A stretch of DNA of 11,557 nucleotides. Source: JAVBLQ01 sp031553435. Its GTDB lineage: Bacteria; Bacteroidota; Bacteroidia; Bacteroidales; Azobacteroidaceae. The stretch's first letter is position 1; each line of letters starts with the position of its first letter. Positions 5,969 through 11,557 of this stretch are shown piece by piece. The notes under the pieces were generated by a model. That model saw only the letters and a program-made list of their open reading frames with translations, had not been told where the DNA came from and searched no databases. Both the position numbers and the translations under genes were made by a program. The stretch is taken from contig JAVBLQ010000108.1 in assembly GCA_031553435.1 (NCBI GenBank), forward strand, positions 1 through 11,557, read 5' to 3'.

Positions 5969-6955
5969 ATGGTTGAAAACTATTCTAAAAATAACTCTTT
6001 CGAAAATTCTGAACCCAAAGTTGATTTAAAGAAAGCGATTAATGAGTTGAAGAAACAAAAAAATGCCATTATTCTAGCTCACTACTACCAAACCGGTGAT
6101 ATACAAGATATTGCAGATTTTGTTGGAGATAGTTTGGCATTGGCCCAATGGGCTTCGAAAACTACAGCTGATATTATTGTTCTTTGCGGCGTACATTTTA
6201 TGGGAGAAACAGCCAAAATACTTTCTCCTGAAAAGAAAGTTTTGGTTCCCGATCTGAATGCCGGTTGCTCGTTGGCCGATAGTTGCCCGGCCGATGAGTT
6301 TGAAAAATTCGTCAAAGCTCATCCCGGCCATACCGTAATTTCTTATGTAAATACCAGCGCTGCGGTGAAAGCAGTTACCGACATTGTGGTGACTTCGACC
6401 AATGCCCGTCAAATTGTGGAGAGTTTTCCTCCGGAAACACCGATCATATTCGGCCCGGACAGGAACCTTGGAAATTATATTAACAGCGTCACAGGGCGAA
6501 ATATGATACTTTGGGACGGCGCTTGTCATGTGCACGAACAATTTTCGTTGGAAAAAATCCTGAACTTAAAAAAACAACATCCCGAAGCGTTGATTTTAGC
6601 TCATCCCGAATGTAAGCAAGTGATATTGAATGTTGCTGATCACATAGGTTCTACGGCTTCTTTATTGAAATTTACTACAACTTCTCCTGCCAAAGAATTT
6701 ATTGTGGCGACAGAATCCGGTATTTTGCATGAAATGCAGAAAAAAAATCCTGATAAATTATTTATTCCGGCTCCTCCCAATGATAGCACTTGTGCATGCA
6801 ATGAATGTAATTTCATGCGTTTGAATACGATGGAAAAATTATATGATTGTTTGAAAAATGAACAGCCCGAAATATTGGTAGATGAAGAAATACGTTTGAA
6901 AGCTGTGAAATCTATTCAACGCATGTTGGAAATATCGGAAAAATTAGGGTTGTAG
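5969..6955 (+). CDS. nadA: Quinolinate synthase NadA
   Basis: This enzyme condenses iminoaspartate (from NadB) with dihydroxyacetone phosphate to give quinolinate, the pyridine precursor of NAD, using a [4Fe-4S] cluster in the cytoplasm. The 328 residues show the family features in order: HYYQ (38-41), VLCGVHFMGE with Cys73, the P-D-x-x-A-G-C-S-L-A-D segment (Cys100), YVNTSAAVKA (126-135), GPDRNLG (162-168), GACHVHE with Cys186, HPEC (212-215) and CACNEC (275-280). By homology Cys73, Cys186 and Cys280 should hold the cluster, leaving one iron free for substrate. Length is normal; the first 20 residues are a polar extension. Neither nadB nor nadC is adjacent. The gene sits alone on the + strand, between the DnaA-box region and a bidirectional terminator. 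Confidence 0.95.
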   Translation: MVENYSKNNSFENSEPKVDLKKAINELKKQKNAIILAHYYQTGDIQDIADFVGDSLALAQWASKTTADIIVLCGVHFMGETAKILSPEKKVLVPDLNAGCSLADSCPADEFEKFVKAHPGHTVISYVNTSAAVKAVTDIVVTSTNARQIVESFPPETPIIFGPDRNLGNYINSVTGRNMILWDGACHVHEQFSLEKILNLKKQHPEALILAHPECKQVILNVADHIGSTASLLKFTTTSPAKEFIVATESGILHEMQKKNPDKLFIPAPPNDSTCACNECNFMRLNTMEKLYDCLKNEQPEILVDEEIRLKAVKSIQRMLEISEKLGL

Positions 6956-7001
6956 TTGAAAATACATCAGCCGCGAATTACACACATTAACACTAAAAAT
7001 A

Positions 7002-7068
7002 TAAGAAACTGTTTAAGTTTTCAAAATGTGACCTAATTGAACATTTTGAAAACTTAAATAGTTTCTTA
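7002..7068. terminator. 28-bp near-perfect inverted repeat, bidirectional terminator between convergent genes
   Basis: Bases 7002-7029 pair with 7041-7068 with a single G-U in the whole stem and an 11-nt loop. The element lies 46 nt after the nadA stop and 5 nt beyond the end of the minus-strand SulP gene, exactly where a shared terminator is expected. T-rich sequence flanks it on both strands. The stem is unusually long and A/T-rich for a terminator and could also derive from a small mobile or palindromic element. Confidence 0.65.
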
Positions 7069-7073
7069 GTTCT

Positions 7074-8762
7074 TCACTTTTTTAACTTCTCTTCCGCTTT
7101 CTCCAACGCTTCATTAATATTACTGCAAATATTTTCTTTCCCTATTTTATCTTCCAGTCCTGATTTTTTCAACATGGCTTTGATTTTGTCATTGACACCG
7201 GAAAGAACCAATTGGATATTTTCTTTATCAGACAGGCGATACAAACTTTCAAGGTTATACAGACCTGTAGAATCCATGAAAGGTACTTTCCGCATGCGAA
7301 TGATACGCACTTTTGGTTTTTCACCCCCTATTTGCTTCATACTTTCGTCGAATTTGTTAGCAACCCCGAAGAAGAAAGGACCATCTATTTCGTATACTTC
7401 TATGCCTTTGGATAAAACCAATTTGTCATTATCAGCTGTTTTCTCGGCATCGGTTTCCATATTCAATTCATCAGTGATGACCGAAATATTGGAAGTCTCG
7501 GTTACCCGGCGCATAAACAATACCATAGCAAATAATAATCCGATTTCAATAGCAATGGTAAGATCAAAAATTACAGTGAGGAAAAAGGTTACAAGCAACA
7601 CCATCACATCCGATTTCGGATTTTTCATCAAAGAACGGAAAGTTCTCCATTCACTCATATTATAAGATACGATGATCAGAACCCCTGCAAGGCACGACAT
7701 AGGTATGTGTTTGGCCAACGGAATCAGAAATAACAGAATCAACAATAAAACAACAGCATGAATAATTCCTGCAACAGGACTGCGTCCGCCGTTATTGATA
7801 TTGGTCATTGTCCGTGCAATGGCTCCCGTAGCGGGAATTCCTCCGAATAGAGGCGTGAAAATATTGGCTACACCTTGTGCAATTAATTCTGTATTCGAAT
7901 CATGTTTGTCGCCAGTAACACCATCGGCCACTGTGGCAGAAAGCAAAGACTCTATAGCTCCCAGCATAGCAATGGTAAATGCTGCAGGAAGCAATAAATT
8001 GATTGTTTCCATATTCATTCCTCTGAAAAGAGAAAAATCCGGTTTTGGAAAAGAAGATTTTATGTCGAAGCGATCACCGATAGTTTCAATATTAGTAATT
8101 TCGAAATAATTTTTCAAAACATAAACAATCACAGTCATAATGATAATTGCAATCAGCGAACCGGGTATTTTCTTGATAAGTTTCGGAGAATATATGATAA
8201 TCAATATACTTAAAATTCCTGTTCCCAACGACCATAAATTGGTGGTTGAAATGGCTTTACCATAAGCAATCCATTTGGAAATGAAATCAGCCGGAACATG
8301 ATTCATAGTCAGTCCGAACAAATCTTTCATTTGAGTAGTAAAAATGGTTAATGCAATACCACTTGTGAATCCTACAATAATAGGGTAGGGCATGAATTTG
8401 ATAATCGTTCCTAACTTCAATACACCCATCAAAACCAACATGATGCCGGCAATTACTGTTGCAATAGCCAATCCTCCGATCCCGAATTGTTGTATAATCC
8501 CATAAACAATAATGATGAAAGCTCCGGTGGGTCCTCCGATCTGAACCGAACTTCCGCCTAAAAATGAAATGATGAAACCAGCAATAATGGCAGTAATTAA
8601 TCCTTTTTCAGGACTTACTCCCGATGCGATACCAAAAGCAATAGCCAAGGGAAGCGCTACAATGCCGACAATGATGCCCGACATCAAATCTGCCATGAAC
8701 TTTTCTTTAGAATAATTTTTTATCCTGAATAAGGCAGGTTTGAATGATAAATCTATTTTCAT
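7074..8762 (-). CDS. SulP-family anion transporter with C-terminal STAS domain
   Basis: This 562-residue inner-membrane permease belongs to the SLC26/SulP family, whose members move sulfate, bicarbonate or dicarboxylates by proton or sodium symport or by exchange. The membrane part (about 25-420) shows the family marks: VGIVALPLAIAFGIASG in the first segment, QIGGPTGAF in TM3 (74-82), GAIESLLSATVADG (268-281), ELIAQGVANI (292-301) and PATGAIARTMTNINNGGRSP (310-329). The soluble STAS domain (about 448-555) has the expected DSTG (497-500), with Ser498 at the site phosphorylated in anti-sigma antagonists, and ends in a Lys/Glu-rich helix. Length is typical. The ATG at 8762 gives a short amphipathic N-terminus before TM1. 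No carbonic anhydrase or sulfate-assimilation gene is adjacent, so the substrate is undecided; Bacteroidota homologues are usually just called sulfate permease or SulP. Confidence 0.92.
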   Translation of the reverse strand: MKIDLSFKPALFRIKNYSKEKFMADLMSGIIVGIVALPLAIAFGIASGVSPEKGLITAIIAGFIISFLGGSSVQIGGPTGAFIIIVYGIIQQFGIGGLAIATVIAGIMLVLMGVLKLGTIIKFMPYPIIVGFTSGIALTIFTTQMKDLFGLTMNHVPADFISKWIAYGKAISTTNLWSLGTGILSILIIIYSPKLIKKIPGSLIAIIIMTVIVYVLKNYFEITNIETIGDRFDIKSSFPKPDFSLFRGMNMETINLLLPAAFTIAMLGAIESLLSATVADGVTGDKHDSNTELIAQGVANIFTPLFGGIPATGAIARTMTNINNGGRSPVAGIIHAVVLLLILLFLIPLAKHIPMSCLAGVLIIVSYNMSEWRTFRSLMKNPKSDVMVLLVTFFLTVIFDLTIAIEIGLLFAMVLFMRRVTETSNISVITDELNMETDAEKTADNDKLVLSKGIEVYEIDGPFFFGVANKFDESMKQIGGEKPKVRIIRMRKVPFMDSTGLYNLESLYRLSDKENIQLVLSGVNDKIKAMLKKSGLEDKIGKENICSNINEALEKAEEKLKK

Positions 8763-8798
8763 AAATCAAAATAAATGTTTGAAAATGCAAAGTTAAAA

Positions 8799-8832
8799 CA
8801 AAATTATTTTTTTTATTATTTTACGAAACAAA
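8799..8832 (-). promoter_or_regulatory. Promoter of the SulP gene
   Basis: On the minus strand TTTG (8832-8829) is followed by 22 nt and TAATTTTG (8806-8799), a full -33/-7 Bacteroidota match with a slightly long spacer. A second -7-like TAACTTTG lies at 8795-8788. The expected leader is only about 30 nt. It stands back to back with the + strand promoter at 8849. Confidence 0.5.
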
Positions 8833-8848
8833 CATGATAAATAAATGT

Positions 8849-8856
8849 TATATTTG
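8849..8856 (+). promoter_or_regulatory. Probable -7 element of the oxidoreductase-lpdA operon
   Basis: TATATTTG matches TAnnTTTG exactly and is 71 nt before the ATG at 8928. The region 20 nt upstream (TTTTACG) is only a weak -33 element. The divergent SulP promoter is about 20 bp away, so one regulator could affect both directions. Confidence 0.45.
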
Positions 8857-8927
8857 TAATGTAGCTTTTGAGGAATGATTACATAATCTGATTCTATCAA
8901 ATTTAAAGACCTTAAAAATTTTGTATC

Positions 8928-9545
8928 ATGAATCATTTAATTATTTTTGGCCATCCATCATTGGAAAGTCTTAACAAGACCATCTTGGATGAAGTAGTTC
9001 ACATTTGTGAAGCTAACGGTAACAATGTAGTTACAAGAGATTTGTATAAAATGAAGTTTGATCCGGTTCTGACAAAAGAAGAATTTTGTTCCCAAACTGT
9101 TTCGGAAGATATTAACCGGGAACAAGAGTATGTAAAAAATGCTGATGTGGTTATATTCATTTATCCTCTTTGGTGGGCGGGAATGCCGGCTATCGTGAAA
9201 GGATATATTGATCGCGTATTTTCAAATGGTTTTGCTTATTCTATTGATAACAATGGAATTAAAAAATTATTAAAGAATAAAAAAGTGATTATTATCAATA
9301 CTCATCGGTCACAGATGAATGATTATACACAAAAAGGTGTATACAATTCCATCAGTATTTTGACTCAACAACAAATTTTTGAGTTCTGCGGAATGGAAGT
9401 ACTTATGCATTATTATTTTGATGAAGTAACCGCAGTTGCCGATAAAATCGCTTTGAAAACTAAATTAGATGCATTGAGGTATTCGTTCAAAAACAAATTA
9501 TTGAAATTCAGTAAAATAAATATGAGTTCGAATTTTTTCTTTTAA
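8928..9545 (+). CDS. Flavodoxin-fold NAD(P)H oxidoreductase (NQO1/KefF/MdaB-like)
   Basis: This 205-residue cytosolic flavoprotein belongs to the flavodoxin-like NAD(P)H dehydrogenase family (PF02525). Such enzymes reduce quinones, azo compounds or nitro compounds by two electrons, or act as ancillary KefF-type subunits. The N-terminus MNHLIIFGHPSLESLNKTI is the usual first strand and phosphate-binding loop for FMN/FAD. The signature YPLWWAGMPAIVKGYIDRVF (79-98) is diagnostic, followed by GFAYS (101-105) and a last strand around FCGMEVL. A basic and aromatic tail (from about 180, ending SNFFF) looks lineage-specific. It is separated by only 12 nt from lpdA downstream, so the two are probably co-transcribed. 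No Kef potassium channel gene is adjacent, making a quinone or redox-detoxification role more likely than KefF. The exact substrate is unknown. Confidence 0.88.
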   Translation: MNHLIIFGHPSLESLNKTILDEVVHICEANGNNVVTRDLYKMKFDPVLTKEEFCSQTVSEDINREQEYVKNADVVIFIYPLWWAGMPAIVKGYIDRVFSNGFAYSIDNNGIKKLLKNKKVIIINTHRSQMNDYTQKGVYNSISILTQQQIFEFCGMEVLMHYYFDEVTAVADKIALKTKLDALRYSFKNKLLKFSKINMSSNFFF

Positions 9546-9557
9546 ACTTTGTAAATT

Positions 9558-10910
9558 ATGATTTATGATATTGCAATAATAGGAGGGGGGCCCGCCGGAT
9601 ATACCGCAGGCGAAAAAGCAGGTTTATCCGGATTTAAAACTATATTGTTTGAAAAAAATGCTTTAGGAGGCGTTTGTTTGAATGAAGGTTGTGTTCCGAC
9701 AAAGACATTACTTTATTCGGCAAAAGTCTTTCATACGGCAAAAGAATCCTTGAAATATGGTATCGAATGTAAAGATATAAAAGCCGATTTGCCTAAAATC
9801 ATTTTACGAAAAAATAAAATTGTCCGCAAACTGAATGTGGGTGTTAAAGCCAAATTGGATAATGCAGGCGCTGATTTTGTTTCCGGAGTAGCTGAAATCA
9901 AAGGAAATACCCCTGATGGAATAGAAATTGTTTGCAACGGACAAAGTTATATTACAAAACATTTGCTTCTTTGTACCGGATCAGAAACAGTTATTCCGCC
10001 TATTCCGGGAATTTCAGAAACTTCTTATTGGACAAGTAAAGAAGCTTTGGAAAATAAAGATCTTCCGGCTTCACTGGCAATTATCGGAGGTGGAGTGATC
10101 GGCATAGAATTCGCTTCGTTTTTCAATCAAATGGGAACAGAAGTGACTGTAGTTGAAATGCTCGATGAAATTCTTACCGGAATGGATAAAGAGCTTTCAG
10201 CAGCCTTGCGAAGTGAATATGAAAAAAAAGGCATTAAGTTTCATTTAGGAACCAAAGTTACTTCACTGAATGGTAATACGATAACCATCGAAAAAAATGG
10301 GGAAACATCTACTTTGAATGCTGAAAAAATCTTATTAAGCGTAGGAAGAAGACCGATTTTAAAAGGATTCGGTTTAGAGAACCTCAACCTTGAAACTTTT
10401 CGCAACGGTTTGAAAGTAAATCAATATATGCAAACTTCACAGCCTAATGTGTATGCTTGTGGCGATATTACCGGTTTTTCATTACTGGCGCATACTGCTG
10501 TCCGAGAAGCCGAAGTTGCTGTCGAACATATACTTGGAAAGTCTGTACACGGAATGAATTATAATGCTGTTCCAGGAGTGGTTTATACCAATCCGGAAAT
10601 TGCAGGTGTAGGAAAAACCGAAGAACAATTGAAAGAAGAAAATATACCTTACAGGTTAAAAAAATTACCGATGGCATATTCCGGCCGTTTTGTTGCCGAA
10701 AATGAAATGGGCAACGGAACCTGTAAAATTCTTTTGGCTGAAGATGAAACCATTCTGGGAGTTCACATGTTAGGAAATCCCTCTTCTGAATTGATCGTTA
10801 TCGCCGGAATCGCTATTGCATCCGGAATGAAAGCCCATCAGTTGGAAAGTATGATTTTTCCGCATCCAACGGTTGGGGAGATTATTAAGGAAACGCTGGC
10901 GGCGGAATAA
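9558..10910 (+). CDS. lpdA: Dihydrolipoyl dehydrogenase (E3, lipoamide dehydrogenase)
   Basis: This homodimeric FAD enzyme reoxidises dihydrolipoamide on 2-oxoacid dehydrogenase or glycine-cleavage complexes and passes the electrons to NAD+. The 450 residues show every class I disulfide reductase mark. The FAD-binding GGGPAG is at 9-14. The redox disulfide is in GGVCLNEGCVPTKT (Cys40 and Cys45, spaced as in E3). The NAD-binding GGGVIGIE is at 177-184, with Glu200 at the end of the second strand favouring NAD over NADP. The second FAD motif is CGDITG (301-306). The C-terminal dimer domain ends with HPTVGE, giving the catalytic His436-Glu441 pair. Length is at the short end of normal. It follows the flavodoxin-fold reductase by 12 nt. 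No E1/E2 or gcv genes are in view, so it probably serves complexes encoded elsewhere. Confidence 0.94.
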   Translation: MIYDIAIIGGGPAGYTAGEKAGLSGFKTILFEKNALGGVCLNEGCVPTKTLLYSAKVFHTAKESLKYGIECKDIKADLPKIILRKNKIVRKLNVGVKAKLDNAGADFVSGVAEIKGNTPDGIEIVCNGQSYITKHLLLCTGSETVIPPIPGISETSYWTSKEALENKDLPASLAIIGGGVIGIEFASFFNQMGTEVTVVEMLDEILTGMDKELSAALRSEYEKKGIKFHLGTKVTSLNGNTITIEKNGETSTLNAEKILLSVGRRPILKGFGLENLNLETFRNGLKVNQYMQTSQPNVYACGDITGFSLLAHTAVREAEVAVEHILGKSVHGMNYNAVPGVVYTNPEIAGVGKTEEQLKEENIPYRLKKLPMAYSGRFVAENEMGNGTCKILLAEDETILGVHMLGNPSSELIVIAGIAIASGMKAHQLESMIFPHPTVGEIIKETLAAE

Positions 10911-10922
10911 GTTAAAAATTAA

Positions 10923-10964
10923 AAGTGAAGAGTTAAAAATAAGAATTTTCTGTACTCTTCACTT
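10923..10964. terminator. Hairpin after lpdA
   Basis: AAGTGAAGAGT (10923-10933) pairs perfectly with ACTCTTCACTT (10954-10964) across a 20-nt loop, which can itself form a small AAAAT/ATTTT stem. It begins 13 nt after the lpdA stop. The downstream sequence ATTTTGGATTTT is T-rich but not a clean U-tract. Confidence 0.5.
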
Positions 10965-11265
10965 ATTTTGGATTTTGTCTGCAATCCCATATTCTGGAAA
11001 TGTAAACATATTCTTCTTCTATGAAAGGCTGTCTCGGTCATAGAGAATAACGCTTTAGAACAGTCTCATATGGTGTAACTCTATTATTTTTTACATCCTC
11101 AACAGATTGTTTTATACCTTCATTATAAAGAATCAGCCAGAAAAGGCCTTAACAATATTTTTATTGGCCTTATAACTTGGAAAAAATTTGAACTGAACCT
11201 TGAACATGTTTTATCTTACCTTAAGAAGCTTGAATTTGAATGTGAAGGTTTGGATAAAAAATTCC
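10965..11265. other. Intergenic stretch with decayed coding-like fragments, no intact gene
   Basis: No complete gene is visible. A start-less open frame runs on the + strand from after a TAA at 11076-11078 to a TAA at 11274-11276. Its last 50 residues look protein-like (HYKESARKGLNNIFIGLITW, then a Lys/Glu/Leu helix). On the minus strand a 36-codon fragment ends at 11038 and reads like a protein C-terminus (SVEDVKNNRVTPYETVLKRY). Neither can be assigned to a family. GGCTGTCTCGGTC at 11027-11039, inside a 7-bp hairpin (TCTATGA/TCATAGA, 11018-11044), resembles the end of some Bacteroidota insertion sequences. The region may hold the debris of an insertion or of old genes; this is speculative. 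Confidence 0.3.
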
Positions 11266-11557
11266 TCACTTCTTAAGCCCCAACACCCCAAGGAAAGTAC
11301 GCACGAGTATATTTGTTGCAGTTTTTCCCACTTGCTTGGCAACTGGGCTGCTTAAAACCTGTTCCAGAGTTGATTTTTCTTGCTTTGTTGACCTTTTGGC
11401 GGTATTTTTTGCAGTTGCTTGTTCTTCTTTTTCCTGTTGGCTTTTCTGTATTCTGGCAGTCAGAATTTCATAAGCGCTTTCTTTATCTGTATCCTGATTG
11501 TATTTGGAAGCTAATCTGCTTTTGGCAACCAGATTATTTATTTCTTCGTCTGAAAGG
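11266..11557 (-). CDS. C-terminal end of a HerA-like ATPase (DUF853 family), truncated by window edge
   Basis: The minus-strand frame is open from the right edge to a TGA at 11268-11266, giving the last 96 residues of a protein whose start lies outside the window. The fragment begins LSDEEINNLVAKSRLASKYN, continues with a DKESAYEIL segment, then a Lys/Gln/Glu/Ala-rich linker with repeated KR/KQ runs, and closes with SPVAKQVGKTATNILVRTFLGVLG followed by a short basic end. This layout of a charged linker, a Gly/Ala-rich helix and a GxLG end matches the C-terminus of DUF853/HerA-C proteins, ATPases of the HerA/FtsK superfamily found in many bacteria. The ATPase core with its Walker motifs is not in view, so the family call rests on the tail alone. 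Coding itself is well supported by the uninterrupted frame and composition. Confidence 0.7.
   Translation of the reverse strand, partial: LSDEEINNLVAKSRLASKYNQDTDKESAYEILTARIQKSQQEKEEQATAKNTAKRSTKQEKSTLEQVLSSPVAKQVGKTATNILVRTFLGVLGLKK

Noticed and set aside
6074..6541. 155-codon minus-strand ORF inside nadA
   Set aside because: It is a shadow of nadA. The + strand frame has all quinolinate synthase motifs, and the antisense product has no recognisable domain.
6791..6808. CACNEC arrangement in NadA as a possible defect in cluster binding
   Set aside because: The last cysteine expected to bind the [4Fe-4S] cluster is present and the spacing is a common variant in the family, so the enzyme should be active.
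7174..8109. Several + strand ORFs across the SulP gene (up to 163 codons)
   Set aside because: They are antisense shadows of a well-supported SulP/STAS coding sequence.
9585..9593. G6C3 run in the FAD-binding motif of lpdA as a phase-variable tract
   Set aside because: It simply encodes the conserved Gly-Gly-Pro codons of the GGGPAG motif. Six Gs in a housekeeping gene is weak evidence for programmed slippage.
1..11557. tRNA, rRNA, tmRNA, RNase P RNA or CRISPR array
   Set aside because: Scanning by eye showed no T-loop-like GGTTCGAAT context, none of the RNase P RNA or tmRNA core motifs, and no regularly spaced direct repeats.

Overview
The window looks like chromosomal DNA of a Bacteroidota species, most likely order Bacteroidales. 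It is AT-rich. Genes lack Shine-Dalgarno sequences and have A/T-rich leaders. Several intergenic regions carry the Bacteroidota promoter pattern (TAnnTTTG at -7, TTTG at -33). One ORF is a type IX secretion C-terminal sorting domain, and a signal-peptide outer-membrane barrel is present. The genus cannot be decided from the sequence.

Layout, left to right. A 5'-truncated secreted-type protein of unknown function (1-1086) is followed by a short orphan T9SS sorting-domain ORF (1113-1433). The stretch 1434-1838 has no convincing protein gene. It holds a near-ideal promoter, about 240 nt of strongly foldable RNA with two mutually exclusive hairpins, and a terminator-like stem with a U-tract, all just upstream of a membrane protein built from repeats (1839-2459). 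Next comes a tandem pair of paralogous helix-turn-helix proteins whose genes overlap by 20 nt (2656-4570), then an outer-membrane beta-barrel gene (4699-5481).

The 487-bp gap 5482-5968 contains a long hairpin and then a dense cluster of DnaA-box-like 9-mers. Two of these form identical convergent dyads 190 bp apart. The cluster is followed by a very AT-rich stretch, making this a candidate replication origin or DnaA-binding locus. It lies directly upstream of nadA (quinolinate synthase, 5969-6955). A 27-28 bp inverted repeat separates nadA from the convergent SulP anion transporter (7074-8762, minus strand). A divergent promoter region then leads to a probable two-gene operon: a flavodoxin-fold NAD(P)H oxidoreductase (8928-9545) and dihydrolipoyl dehydrogenase (9558-10910). 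After a hairpin and a region of decayed-looking sequence, the right edge holds the last 96 codons of a minus-strand HerA-like/DUF853 ATPase, which runs off the window.

Most genes are ordinary housekeeping or envelope functions. NadA feeds NAD synthesis, and NAD(P)H is used by the flavodoxin-fold enzyme and NAD by the lipoamide dehydrogenase, but there is no sign that all these genes form one system. The two non-coding regions (the 1546-1798 RNA and the 5569-5910 DnaA-box cluster) and the overlapping HTH pair beside the barrel gene deserve most attention.
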